Shown here: in pieces, positions 24,360-32,091 of the stretch
Numbering within the stretch: the stretch's first letter is position 1
How the letters are laid out: every line of letters begins with the position of its first letter
Source of the DNA: Nocardioides sp. CER19
Lineage (GTDB): Bacteria > Actinomycetota > Actinomycetes > Propionibacteriales > Nocardioidaceae
Assembly (NCBI RefSeq): GCF_029846275.1
Contig: NZ_JARVWS010000004.1
Location: forward strand, 310,001 to 374,000
Direction of reading: 5' to 3'
DNA: 64,000 nt
Program-made: the position numbers and the translations under genes
The notes under the pieces: generated by a model
What the model was told of the DNA's origin: nothing
What the model saw: the letters and a program-made list of their open reading frames with translations, nothing else
Databases searched by the model: none

Positions 24360-24902
24360 CTATTCAGGCCGCTCGGGGGTCTGGCGGGCGGTCGGGTCCT
24401 GTCCCTGGTCCAGCGCCTTCCAGACGTCGATGCTGGACTGCTCCTCGAGCGGGACCGCGCGGGTCTCGGCACCGGCGGGAGCGTCGTACCGGCGCCCCAT
24501 CTCGGGCCAGCCGGGCGCCTTGACCACCGCGACCACCGCGGCGGCGCAGGCGACGACGCAGCCCACGACGGCCACCCAGGGCCAGGCGGTGCCGACCGAG
24601 TCGGTGTGGGTGTGGAGGAGGTGGTGACGTGTGCTCCACACCCCCGGGACGGGGGCGATCGAGGCGAACGCGGCGATCCCGGCGACCACGCGGCGGAACA
24701 TCCCCCGGGTGACCAGGAAGACGCCCCAGGCGGCGAGCGCGACGAGCGCGAGCGATGTCGTGGACGGGCTGTCCAGGCTGACCCCGACGGCCGTGATCGG
24801 GTCGCCGCCGGCCTCGATGTGGACCCAGTCCTGGGCGCCGGCGTAGGCGGCGACCCCGGCGCCGGCGACGCCGAGCAGGACGGTGGGCCAGAAGGACCTC
24901 AT
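24360..24902 (-). CDS. Trp biosynthesis-associated membrane protein
   Basis: 180 residues with four hydrophobic segments (roughly 4-20, 45-65, 70-90, 105-125) and a polar C-terminus with SSIDVWKALDQG, a feature of this actinobacterial family. In relatives it lies directly after trpE and before trpC; here it follows hisI with an ATGA overlap. A role in tryptophan metabolism is inferred from gene neighbourhood in the family, not demonstrated. Confidence 0.82.
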   Translation of the reverse strand: MRSFWPTVLLGVAGAGVAAYAGAQDWVHIEAGGDPITAVGVSLDSPSTTSLALVALAAWGVFLVTRGMFRRVVAGIAAFASIAPVPGVWSTRHHLLHTHTDSVGTAWPWVAVVGCVVACAAAVVAVVKAPGWPEMGRRYDAPAGAETRAVPLEEQSSIDVWKALDQGQDPTARQTPERPE

Positions 24903-25237
24903 GAGAGCCGGTCGGCGTCGAAGCAGGTGCGGTCGCCCGTGTGGCACGCGGGGCCTTCCTGGTCGACCTTCACCAGCAGGGTGTCACCGTCGCAGTCGAG
25001 CCTGACCTCCTTCACCCACTGCCGGTGGCCGGAGGTCTCGCCCTTGACCCAGTACTCCTCACGGCTGCGGGACCAGTAGGTCGCCCGGCCGGTCGTCAGC
25101 GTGCGGGCGAGCGCCTCGTCGTCCATCCAGCCGAGCATGAGGACCTCGCCGGTGTCGTGCTGCTGCACCACCGCCGGGACGAGTCCGTCCGGATTGCGCT
25201 TGAGGCGTGCGGCGATGGTGGGGTCGAGACTGCTCAC
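24899..25237 (-). CDS. hisI: Phosphoribosyl-AMP cyclohydrolase
   Basis: 112 residues, monofunctional HisI (no HisE domain). Hydrolyses the adenine ring of PR-AMP in the third step of histidine synthesis. Motifs are VLMLGWMDDEAL, TYWSRSREEYWVKGETSG and the zinc-binding DQEGPACHTGDRTCF. GTG start overlaps the upstream ABC exporter stop as GTGA. It is split from the main his operon, whose hisF gene is 10 kb away, and is transcribed with the trp-associated genes. hisE and hisG are not in the window. Confidence 0.95.
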   Translation of the reverse strand: MSSLDPTIAARLKRNPDGLVPAVVQQHDTGEVLMLGWMDDEALARTLTTGRATYWSRSREEYWVKGETSGHRQWVKEVRLDCDGDTLLVKVDQEGPACHTGDRTCFDADRLS

Positions 25238-27030
25238 GCGTCGATTATCCCCTGCTGGGCCACCCACGACCGGTGCAGGCGGTCGTAGACCGAGCCCTGC
25301 TGGGTGACCAGCTCGCTGTGCGGCCCGCGCTGGACGATCCGGCCGGCGTCGACGACGACGACCTCGTCGGCCGCCTCGGCGGTGCTGAGGCGGTGCGCGA
25401 TGGTGACGCTGGTGCGGCCGGCCATCAGCCGTTCCAGCGCCCGGCCGATCCGCATCTCGAGGGCGGGGTCGACGGCGCTGGTGGCCTCGTCGAGGACGAG
25501 CAGGTCCGGGTCTGCCAGCTGGGCGCGCAGCAAGGCGACGAGCTGCCGCTCGCCGGCGCTGAGCGACTCACCGCGCTGGCCGGCGCGGGTGTCGAGGCCG
25601 CGCGGGAGGCCCGCGAGCCAGTCGCCGAGACCCAGCTCGTCGGCGGCACGGCCGATCTCGTCGTACGACGCGTCGAGCCGGCCGTAGCGGGCGTTCGCCG
25701 CGATCGTGTCGTCGAAGAGGAACCCTTCCTGCGGCACCAGCACGACGCTGCTGCGCAGGCTCTCCTGTCGGATCTGCCGCAGGTCGGTGCCGTCGAGCAG
25801 CACGGCGCCCTCGGTCGGGTCCATCAGCCGGGTGAGCAGCTTGGCAATCGTCGACTTGCCGCTCCCGGTCTCCCCCACGACCGCGACGCGCCGGCCGGCC
25901 GCGATGGCGAGGTCGACGTCGTGCAGGACCGGCCGGCCGCCGGGGTAGGCGAACGTCACGTGGTCGAAGCGCACGTCGATCGGTCCGCGCGGCAGCGTGC
26001 TGCCCGCCTCGCCGGGGTCGTCGAGGTCGGCCGGCGTCTCGAGGACGCCGATCACGCGGCGCCAGCTCGCTATCGCGTTCTGGCCGTCGGTGAGGATCTG
26101 GGTGCCCATCTGCACGGGCCCGACGAACAGGGTCACCAGGAACGCGAAGGCGAGCACCTTGCCGGCGGTCATGTCGACGCCCGTCTCCGTCCCGAGCCAG
26201 ACGCCGACCAGGAGCACGCCGGCGTTGGCGAAGCCGGCGGAGATGCCACCCAGCGAGAACGAGAAGACCGTGAACCGCTGCGCCTGGGTCTGCGCCGCCA
26301 TGTTGGCGTCGACGGCGGCGTCGATGCGCTGCTGCGTGCGCGCCTCGACGGCGTACGCCTTGACCACCGCCGCGCCGACGACCGGCTCCGAGACGGCCGA
26401 CAGCAGCGCGCCGACCGTCTGCCGGACGACGGTGTAGGCGTGGCTGAGCTTGCGCTGGAACCACCTGATGCTGAGGAAGAGCGGCGCGAAGCAGACCCAG
26501 ACGACGAGGGCGAGCTGCCACGAGTAGACGGCCATCACGACCGTCGCCACCAGCATCTGACCGACGCTGACGACGAAGAGCAGCCCGCCGAAGACGAGGA
26601 ACTGGCTCACCTGGTCGACGTCGCTGGTCACCCGGCTCACCAGGGCGCCGCGGCGCTCGGTGTTCTGGGTGAGCATCGGGAGGTCGTGGACGTGGCGGAA
26701 CGCCTTGGTCCGCAGCGTCGCGAGCCCGCGCTCCGAGGCGGTGAAGAGCCGGCTCGTCATGAGGTAGGACGAGCAGGCGGTCAGCACGATGGCCACCGCG
26801 CTGATCGCCACGGCCGCGAGCGTGAAGGCGACGTCGGGGCCGCCCTTCGCGCCGATGCCCTTGTCGAGGGTCTGCTGGACGGCGATCGGTACGACGACCT
26901 GGCCGGCGCTGGCCAGGACCGCGAGCGCGAGCGTCACGCGGATGCCTGCGGTCAGCTCCGGCGAGTGCCGGACACCGCGTCGCAGCGTCTCGATCGCGCC
27001 GAGGTCGGCGCCGGTGCTCATCCCGCTCAC
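25234..27030 (-). CDS. ABC exporter half-transporter, catalytic-site subunit
   Basis: 598 residues. Six-helix membrane domain (~1-320) fused to an ATPase domain. Walker A is VGETGSGKST (~386-394), Walker B LLVLDEATSA with catalytic Glu near 515, and H-loop TIAHRLST with His near 546, all intact. Its signature is LSAGE (~490) instead of LSGGQ. Together with the next gene, whose defects are complementary, it should form a type IV exporter heterodimer of TM287/288 or MsbA/LmrA-like class. GTG at 27030 overlaps the partner's stop as GTGA. The substrate is unknown; drugs or lipids are typical for the class. Confidence 0.9.
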   Translation of the reverse strand: MSGMSTGADLGAIETLRRGVRHSPELTAGIRVTLALAVLASAGQVVVPIAVQQTLDKGIGAKGGPDVAFTLAAVAISAVAIVLTACSSYLMTSRLFTASERGLATLRTKAFRHVHDLPMLTQNTERRGALVSRVTSDVDQVSQFLVFGGLLFVVSVGQMLVATVVMAVYSWQLALVVWVCFAPLFLSIRWFQRKLSHAYTVVRQTVGALLSAVSEPVVGAAVVKAYAVEARTQQRIDAAVDANMAAQTQAQRFTVFSFSLGGISAGFANAGVLLVGVWLGTETGVDMTAGKVLAFAFLVTLFVGPVQMGTQILTDGQNAIASWRRVIGVLETPADLDDPGEAGSTLPRGPIDVRFDHVTFAYPGGRPVLHDVDLAIAAGRRVAVVGETGSGKSTIAKLLTRLMDPTEGAVLLDGTDLRQIRQESLRSSVVLVPQEGFLFDDTIAANARYGRLDASYDEIGRAADELGLGDWLAGLPRGLDTRAGQRGESLSAGERQLVALLRAQLADPDLLVLDEATSAVDPALEMRIGRALERLMAGRTSVTIAHRLSTAEAADEVVVVDAGRIVQRGPHSELVTQQGSVYDRLHRSWVAQQGIIDA

Positions 27031-28883
27031 TCGGCCACCGCCTCCGGCTCCGTCTCGTAGGCGTTGACGAGGTCGGCGTAGTCGGCGTTGCGCTCGAGGA
27101 GCTCGGCGTGCGTGCCGCGGTCCCGGATCTCCCCGTCGGCCAGGTGGACGACCTCGTCGGCCAGTCCGATGGTGGCCTTGCGGTAGGCGACCACGACGAG
27201 GGTCGGCCCCGCGTAGGTCGCGCCCCCCTTGCTGGTCGAGCCCCCCTCGCTGGTCGAGCCCCCCTCGCTGGTCGAGCCCGTCGAGACCTCCCGCAACCCG
27301 GCCAGGATCCGCTGCTCGACCTCCGGGTCGACCGCCGACGTGGCGTCGTCGAGGATGAGGAGCCGCGGCCGCCGGACCAGCGCCCGGGCGAGCGAGATGC
27401 GCTGCCGCTGGCCGCCGGACAGGCTGGTCCCGCGCTCACCGAGCCGGGTGTCCAGCCCGTCGGGCAGGGCCGCCACGAAGCCGTCGGCCTGGGCGGTGCG
27501 CAGGGCGGCCCAGACGTCCTCGTCGGGGAGGTCGGCGCCCAGCGTGATGTTGTCGCGGACGGTGTCGTCGAAGAGGAACGCGCTCTGGGGAACGACCGCG
27601 ACGGCCGTCGCGAGCTCGCCGGCGGCGAGGTCGCGCAGGTCGGTGCCGTCGATGGTCACGGCGCCCCTGTCCGGGTCGACCAGACGGCTCAGCAGCGTGG
27701 TCAGCGTGCTCTTGCCGGCCGCGGTCGCGCCGACGACGGCGACGGTCCGTCCCGGCTCGGCCTCGAACGTCACGTCCCGCAGCAGCGGCTGCTCGGGGTC
27801 GTAGGCGAAGCCGAGGCCCTCGACCACCAGCCGCGCGCCGCGCGTGCTGGGAGTGAGTCGCCGGTCGCCGTACGGCAGGGAGCCGGTGGTGTCGAGCACC
27901 GCCTTCACCCGGCGCCAGCCGACGACGCTGCGCGGGAACTCGCCGAGCAGCCAGCCGATCGACCGGATCGGGAAGGAGACGATGGTGAGGAGGTAGGCGA
28001 CGGTGACGACGTCGCCGGCGACCGTCGCGCCGCTGCCGACCCGCGCGACGCCGACCAGGAGCACGACGAGGACCCCGAGGTTCGGCAGCGCCGCCAGGGC
28101 CGGGTCGAACGCGGCGCGGATGCGGCCGGCGCGGATGTTGACGTCGCGCAGCTCGGCGGCCTTGCGCGCGAACCGGTCGGTCTCCTCCTGCTCGCGGCCC
28201 AGCGTCTTGACGACCAGCGCGCCGTCGAAGGACTCGTGCGCGACCTCGCTGAGCTCCGCTCGCAGCTGCTGTGCCCGCGTCATGAGGGGCGAGCTGAACC
28301 GCTGGTAGACGAGGTTGGCGGCGACGACCGCCGGGAAGACGAGCAGTCCGACCAGCGCGAGCACGACATCGGCGGCGAACATCTGGATGACCGCGATCAC
28401 CATCATGACGACCGTGCCGACCGCCATCGGGAGCGGAGCGATCGGGCTCCAGGCGGCCTCGACGTCGGAGTTCGCGTTGCTCAGCAGCTCGCCGGTGGGA
28501 TGGCGCTGGTGCCACTCCATCGGAAGAGCCAGGTAGCGCCTGGTGACCGCGCGGCGGGTGTGCGCCTGCATGCGGAACTGCATGACGCCCGCGCCCAGCC
28601 TCCGCGCGACGATGCCGACCGCCCGCAGGATCGCGACGCCGACGAAGAGACCGAGCACCGCCCACATCAGGTCGACCCCGACGTCCTCGCCGTCGAACGC
28701 GGGAAGGAGCACGTGGTCGGTGGACCAGCCGAGCACCCAGGCGTCGGCGACGGTGAGCACGCCGAAGAGCGCGCTGCCGATGGTCGAGAAGGTGAAGAGC
28801 ACAGGCTCGCGCTTGATGGCGACCCACAGCACCTTGAACCCGTCGAGGGTCGTGGCGCGCCTGCTCGGTCGGTCGCCACTCAC
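27027..28883 (-). CDS. ABC exporter half-transporter, degenerate-site subunit
   Basis: 618 residues. Six-helix membrane domain then ATPase domain. Walker A VGATAAGKST (~384-393) and signature LSGGQ (~488) are normal, but Walker B reads LLILDDATSA (Asp in place of catalytic Glu, near 513) and the switch His is Tyr (VVVAYRKAT, near 567). Between D-loop and H-loop lies a Gly/Ser/Thr-rich insert of about 20 residues made by three 18-bp direct repeats (GSTSEG units, ~535-554). First gene of the exporter/hisI/trp run; GTG start, with TAGACT 7 nt upstream. Confidence 0.9.
   Translation of the reverse strand: MSGDRPSRRATTLDGFKVLWVAIKREPVLFTFSTIGSALFGVLTVADAWVLGWSTDHVLLPAFDGEDVGVDLMWAVLGLFVGVAILRAVGIVARRLGAGVMQFRMQAHTRRAVTRRYLALPMEWHQRHPTGELLSNANSDVEAAWSPIAPLPMAVGTVVMMVIAVIQMFAADVVLALVGLLVFPAVVAANLVYQRFSSPLMTRAQQLRAELSEVAHESFDGALVVKTLGREQEETDRFARKAAELRDVNIRAGRIRAAFDPALAALPNLGVLVVLLVGVARVGSGATVAGDVVTVAYLLTIVSFPIRSIGWLLGEFPRSVVGWRRVKAVLDTTGSLPYGDRRLTPSTRGARLVVEGLGFAYDPEQPLLRDVTFEAEPGRTVAVVGATAAGKSTLTTLLSRLVDPDRGAVTIDGTDLRDLAAGELATAVAVVPQSAFLFDDTVRDNITLGADLPDEDVWAALRTAQADGFVAALPDGLDTRLGERGTSLSGGQRQRISLARALVRRPRLLILDDATSAVDPEVEQRILAGLREVSTGSTSEGGSTSEGGSTSKGGATYAGPTLVVVAYRKATIGLADEVVHLADGEIRDRGTHAELLERNADYADLVNAYETEPEAVAE
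27223..27288. repeat. Three 18-bp tandem repeats inside the ABC ATPase gene
   Basis: Units CCCCCC(T/T C)-type at 27223-27240, 27241-27258 and 27259-27276, each ending in GCTGGTCGAG, followed by CCCGTCGAGACC to 27288. Because 18 is a multiple of 3 they add six codons each (read on the minus strand as GGSTSE/K). The GCTGGTCGAG...GTCGAGACC sequence resembles dispersed intergenic repeats of this lineage. Confidence 0.85.
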
Positions 28884-28890
28884 CTGCCGG

Positions 28891-28896
28891 AGTCTA
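28891..28896 (-). promoter_or_regulatory. -10 box of the ABC exporter operon
   Basis: TAGACT on the minus strand, 7 nt before the GTG of the degenerate-site subunit. It overlaps the opposing -10 box at 28895-28900 by two bases. Confidence 0.5.
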
Positions 28897-28900
28897 CTGT
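28895..28900 (+). promoter_or_regulatory. -10 box of the DinB-like gene
   Basis: TACTGT on the plus strand, 7 nt before the GTG at 28908. It shares two bases with the opposing -10 box of the ABC exporter. Confidence 0.5.
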
Positions 28901-28907
28901 CGGGACC

Positions 28908-29552
28908 GTGCTGACCTCCCTGGTCCCCCGCCCGTTCGCCCGTTCCCTCGCCGCTCGCGAACGCGACGCCCTGTGCGACCTGGCCCTCACGCTCGACGCG
29001 ACGGCGCCGACGCTGTGCGGCGGGTGGTCGGTGAAGGACCTCGTGATCCACCTGCTCGTGCGCGAGCGCAAGCCCGCTGCGTCGATCGGCACGTTCGTCC
29101 CGGCGCTCGCCGCCCGGACATCCCGCGCCTCCGCCGCACTGGCGTCCCGCGACCTGGCGTCGCTGGTCACCCAGCTGCGGACGGTGCCGCTGCCGCTCGC
29201 CGTCGTCGACCCGCTGCTCAACGGCATGGAGATGTTCGTTCACCACGAGGACGTGCGCCGCGCGCAACCGGGCTGGACCGCCCGCGTGCTGTCCGGCGGC
29301 GACGAGCGGCACCTCTGGCTCGCAGCCGCAACCGTCGGCCGGATGCAGGCCCGCCGGGCCGGCGTACCGCTCGCGATCCGTTCCGGCGCACGTCACTCCG
29401 TGCTGCGTCGGGGCGACGACCCCGTGGTCGTGTCGGGGCCCGTGCCGGAGGTGCTGCTCTTCCTCGCCGGGCGGTCGTCGGTGGCCGAGGTGTCGTTCGA
29501 CGGGCCGGCCGAGGGCGTCGCGCGGGTCCGTGGCACCGCGCTGCCGATCTGA
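28908..29552 (+). CDS. DinB-like metal-binding protein (TIGR03085 type)
   Basis: 214 residues. Four-helix DinB/maleylpyruvate isomerase-like fold with metal-ligand candidates in WSVKDLVIHLLVRERKP (His near 48) and the family mark MFVHHEDVRRAQPGW (residues ~108-122). Members with solved relatives bind a divalent metal, and some act in mycothiol-dependent reactions; the reaction of this one is unknown. GTG start, no ribosome binding site, and a -10 box 7 nt upstream. It probably heads a two-gene unit with the VOC protein. Confidence 0.78.
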   Translation: MLTSLVPRPFARSLAARERDALCDLALTLDATAPTLCGGWSVKDLVIHLLVRERKPAASIGTFVPALAARTSRASAALASRDLASLVTQLRTVPLPLAVVDPLLNGMEMFVHHEDVRRAQPGWTARVLSGGDERHLWLAAATVGRMQARRAGVPLAIRSGARHSVLRRGDDPVVVSGPVPEVLLFLAGRSSVAEVSFDGPAEGVARVRGTALPI

Positions 29553-29591
29553 CATGATCCACGCTCCCCGACCCCGACCCTCAGGACTCCC

Positions 29592-29987
29592 GTGACCTCC
29601 TACGTCTCGCACACCACGGTCGACTGCGTCGACGCCTACGAGCTCTCCGAGTGGTGGAAGCAGCTGCTCGGGTACGTCGACATCCCGGACGACCCGAACG
29701 AGCCCGGCCACGAGGAGTGCATGATCCAGTCGCCGGACGGTGGGCACCGGCTGCTGTTCATCGAGGTCCCGGACACCAAGCAGGCGAAGAACCGGCTCCA
29801 CCTCGACCTGCGTCCCCGCGAGCGGACCCGCGACGACGAGATCGCCTGGGCGCTCGGCATCGGCGCCACCCAGGTGGCCGACCACCGTGGCACCCGCGGC
29901 CCGGGCAGCGGCTGGGCGGTGCTGGCCGACCCGGAGGGCAACGAGTTCTGCATCCTGCGGAGCGACGCCGAGCTCGCGTCGAGCTGA
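29592..29987 (+). CDS. VOC superfamily (glyoxalase-like) protein
   Basis: 131 residues. A single vicinal-oxygen-chelate domain built as two beta-alpha-beta3 units: YVSHTTVDCVDAYELSEWWKQLLG at the start, LHLDLRPRERTRDDEI in the middle, and the terminal VLADPEGNEFCILR block with the conserved acidic ligand. Such proteins range from glyoxalases and dioxygenases to resistance proteins; the specific role cannot be read here. GTG start with AGGA-type site; 39 bp behind the DinB-like gene. Confidence 0.82.
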   Translation: MTSYVSHTTVDCVDAYELSEWWKQLLGYVDIPDDPNEPGHEECMIQSPDGGHRLLFIEVPDTKQAKNRLHLDLRPRERTRDDEIAWALGIGATQVADHRGTRGPGSGWAVLADPEGNEFCILRSDAELASS

Positions 29988-29995
29988 CCCGTCGA

Positions 29996-30853
29996 TCAGC
30001 CGGGGTCGACCCGGCCGAGCACGGCGGCACGGCGGAACACCTCGTCGATCATCGGTTCGGTGAGCCGGCCGGTGAACGTGTTCTGCTGGCTGGGGTGGTA
30101 GCAGCCGAGCAGCGTCACCGAGCGCCCATCACCCACGAGGGTCGCCTCGGCACCGTGCCCGAAGCGCGGCTTGGGCCGGACGACCTGCCAACCGAGGGCT
30201 GCGTAGGACCGCAGCGACGCGTCCCATCCGTAGCCGCCGAGCGCCACCACCACCCGGACGTGCTCGGCGAGCAGGCGGAGCTCCGCCTCGATCCACGGCG
30301 AGCAGGTGTCGCGCTCGACGGTGGTCGGCCTGTTCTGCGGCGGGGCGCACCGCACGGTCGCCACCATCCGGGTGTCGACGAGCTCGAGGCCGTCGGCGGC
30401 GTGGACGCTCGTGCCCCGGGTGGCCAGGCCGACCCGATGGAGCGACGCGAACAGCCAGTCGCCACTGCGGTCGCCGGTGAACACCCGCCCGGTGCGGTTG
30501 CCACCGTTGGCCGCCGGGGCGAGGCCGACCACCAGGATCCCCGGGGTCGCGGAGCCGAAGCCCGGGATGGGCCGGCCCCAGTAGGGCTGGTCGGCGTACG
30601 ACGCCCGCTTGGTGCGCGCCACGTCCTCCCGCCACTGGACCAGCCGCGGGCAGGCGCGGCAGACACTGACCCGGGCGTCGAGCTCGTCGAGCCCCACGCG
30701 ACCGGCGAGGCGGCGCACCTGCGTCGCGGACCTGGCGATCGGCGTCTCCGCGGTGGCCGGGTCGCCCGGCCAACCGGTGCCCGCCGGCACCGGCGAGGGA
30801 AACGGCACGCCGGTCGCCGGGTGCGGAAGGAGGTCGTCGCTCACGCGTCCCAT
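29996..30853 (-). CDS. udgB: Uracil-DNA glycosylase family 5 (UdgB)
   Basis: 285 residues. Excises uracil and related lesions from DNA. Family 5 is shown by motif 1 GLAPAANGGNRTGRVFTGDR (no Asp/Asn catalytic residue in the UNG position) and motif 2 CYHPSQQNTFTGR. Four cysteines for a 4Fe-4S cluster are present (CRAC near 85, CAPPQ near 185, CSPW near 197). An N-terminal stretch of ~75 residues precedes the domain. ATG at 30853 is 2 nt after the stop of the GyrI-like gene; GTG at 30844 is an alternative. Confidence 0.93.
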   Translation of the reverse strand: MGRVSDDLLPHPATGVPFPSPVPAGTGWPGDPATAETPIARSATQVRRLAGRVGLDELDARVSVCRACPRLVQWREDVARTKRASYADQPYWGRPIPGFGSATPGILVVGLAPAANGGNRTGRVFTGDRSGDWLFASLHRVGLATRGTSVHAADGLELVDTRMVATVRCAPPQNRPTTVERDTCSPWIEAELRLLAEHVRVVVALGGYGWDASLRSYAALGWQVVRPKPRFGHGAEATLVGDGRSVTLLGCYHPSQQNTFTGRLTEPMIDEVFRRAAVLGRVDPG

Positions 30854-30855
30854 CC

Positions 30856-31482
30856 TCAGCCCGTCGCCGGCAGTCGCTCGACCGGTTGTCGCAGGATGGT
30901 CCGCAGCCGCTCCGGCGCGACCCGCCGTGGGTCGCCGAGATAGATCTCGTGGTGCCTGCCGGTCATGCGGAAGCCGTGGCCCGGGATGAACCGGTCGTGG
31001 AGCTCGGCCAGCGTCCCGGCCTCGGCGTCGTAGGGCCCGACGTGCAAGGTCTGGACGACCGTGCCTTCGTCGAGGACCTCGAGGCGGACCTCGTCGAGAC
31101 GGGCCGGACGGTCCTTGGCGCCCACCTCCTCGACCGCGTCGTCGAACATCGCTCGCGGAATCCAGTCGGGGACCATGAGCAGCGCCGTCCAGTCCCATCG
31201 GGACTTGTCGCGCGCAGAGGTGAAGGCGTCCATGTCCGACGCCCACCACAGCGCCTCCAACGGCGGGACGACGTAGTCGCGCTCCAGGCTCCGCTTGCTG
31301 GCGAACTTGAGCTTGTAGGCGACCGGGTAGAGGGCGGCGAGAGCGTCGGCGTACGCCGGAGCGGTGTTGGGGTCCCCGTGCCCGTCGACCATCAGGTAGT
31401 GCAGCGGAGGGACGTCGAGGACCCGGAACTCGCCCGCCCGGGCCTGGTAGCTGTCGAGCGACCTCTTGAAGTCGGTCTTCAC
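30856..31482 (-). CDS. GyrI-like small-molecule binding domain protein
   Basis: 208 residues, made only of the GyrI-like/AraC effector-binding fold. Family blocks are FKRSLDSYQARAGEFRVLDVPPLHYLMVDGHGDPN at the start (quoted in part: VPPLHYLMVDGHGDP), a central WWASD segment, TLHVGPYDAEAGTLAELHD and the C-terminal HHEIYLGDPRRVAPERLRTI. Such stand-alone domains bind amphipathic small molecules; some hydrolyse cyclopropanoids. GTG start; just upstream of udgB, with which it is probably co-transcribed. The ligand is unknown. Confidence 0.82.
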   Translation of the reverse strand: MKTDFKRSLDSYQARAGEFRVLDVPPLHYLMVDGHGDPNTAPAYADALAALYPVAYKLKFASKRSLERDYVVPPLEALWWASDMDAFTSARDKSRWDWTALLMVPDWIPRAMFDDAVEEVGAKDRPARLDEVRLEVLDEGTVVQTLHVGPYDAEAGTLAELHDRFIPGHGFRMTGRHHEIYLGDPRRVAPERLRTILRQPVERLPATG

Positions 31483-31503
31483 GTCACGCGACCGTCGGAC
31501 GGC

Positions 31504-31968
31504 TCAGTAGGTCCCCTTGATCACGAAGAACGAGCCGCGGATGGTGCCGGCCAGCTTGGAGCTCTGCCGCGCGAACTTGAAGCGCGTGGCGAGCTCCTCC
31601 GGCACCTCCATGCCGTCGGAGAGCTTGAACCCGACGGCGCGCTTGCCGCCGTCGGCGATCGTGTACATGACGTTGATCGCCAGGCCCGACTCATAGAAGA
31701 CGTACGCCATCCGGATCCCGTCGACCTCGAAGGCCGTCGCCTCGAGAGGCTTCGACTCGATGACGAGGTCGCGCTCCTCCTCGAGGATGCGGTGCACCCA
31801 GTCGATCACCTCCGTCGACTCGGAGGCGGGCTCGACGGTGAAGACGTGCGAGTACTTGTTCTTGAAGTACCTCGCCTCGTTGGCGCGGAGGCCGGCCAGC
31901 GCGTCCGCGACGGGCGAGGACTCCAGCCCGGTCGTCGAGACGTCCTGGAAGTCGACTGCGTAAGACAT
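31504..31968 (-). CDS. Conserved-looking hypothetical protein
   Basis: 154 residues, no family recognised. Mixed alpha/beta composition, acidic N-terminal half, no signal peptide or membrane segment, a C-terminal basic stretch (RFKFARQSSKLAGTIRG) and a hydrophobic end (SFFVIKG). A GAGGAG site 4-9 nt before the ATG at 31968 and normal codon use support it as a real gene. It is followed 21 bp later by the GyrI-like gene and udgB, and is divergent from the prolyl aminopeptidase. Confidence 0.7.
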   Translation of the reverse strand: MSYAVDFQDVSTTGLESSPVADALAGLRANEARYFKNKYSHVFTVEPASESTEVIDWVHRILEEERDLVIESKPLEATAFEVDGIRMAYVFYESGLAINVMYTIADGGKRAVGFKLSDGMEVPEELATRFKFARQSSKLAGTIRGSFFVIKGTY

Positions 31969-32091
31969 GACTGCTCCTCGAGGTGGGTCGGGTGGTCCAT
32001 TGTGTCGGTTCGGGCTGTTGACGGTCACCGGAGCAGGAATGTGACATCGGCTCTCCGACGGCGAGTCCGGAAGGGCCGCAGCGCTGACATC

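Noticed and set aside
27223..27276. Tandem repeats considered as a CRISPR array
   Set aside because: Repeats are directly adjacent with no spacers, lie inside a coding frame, and no cas genes are near.
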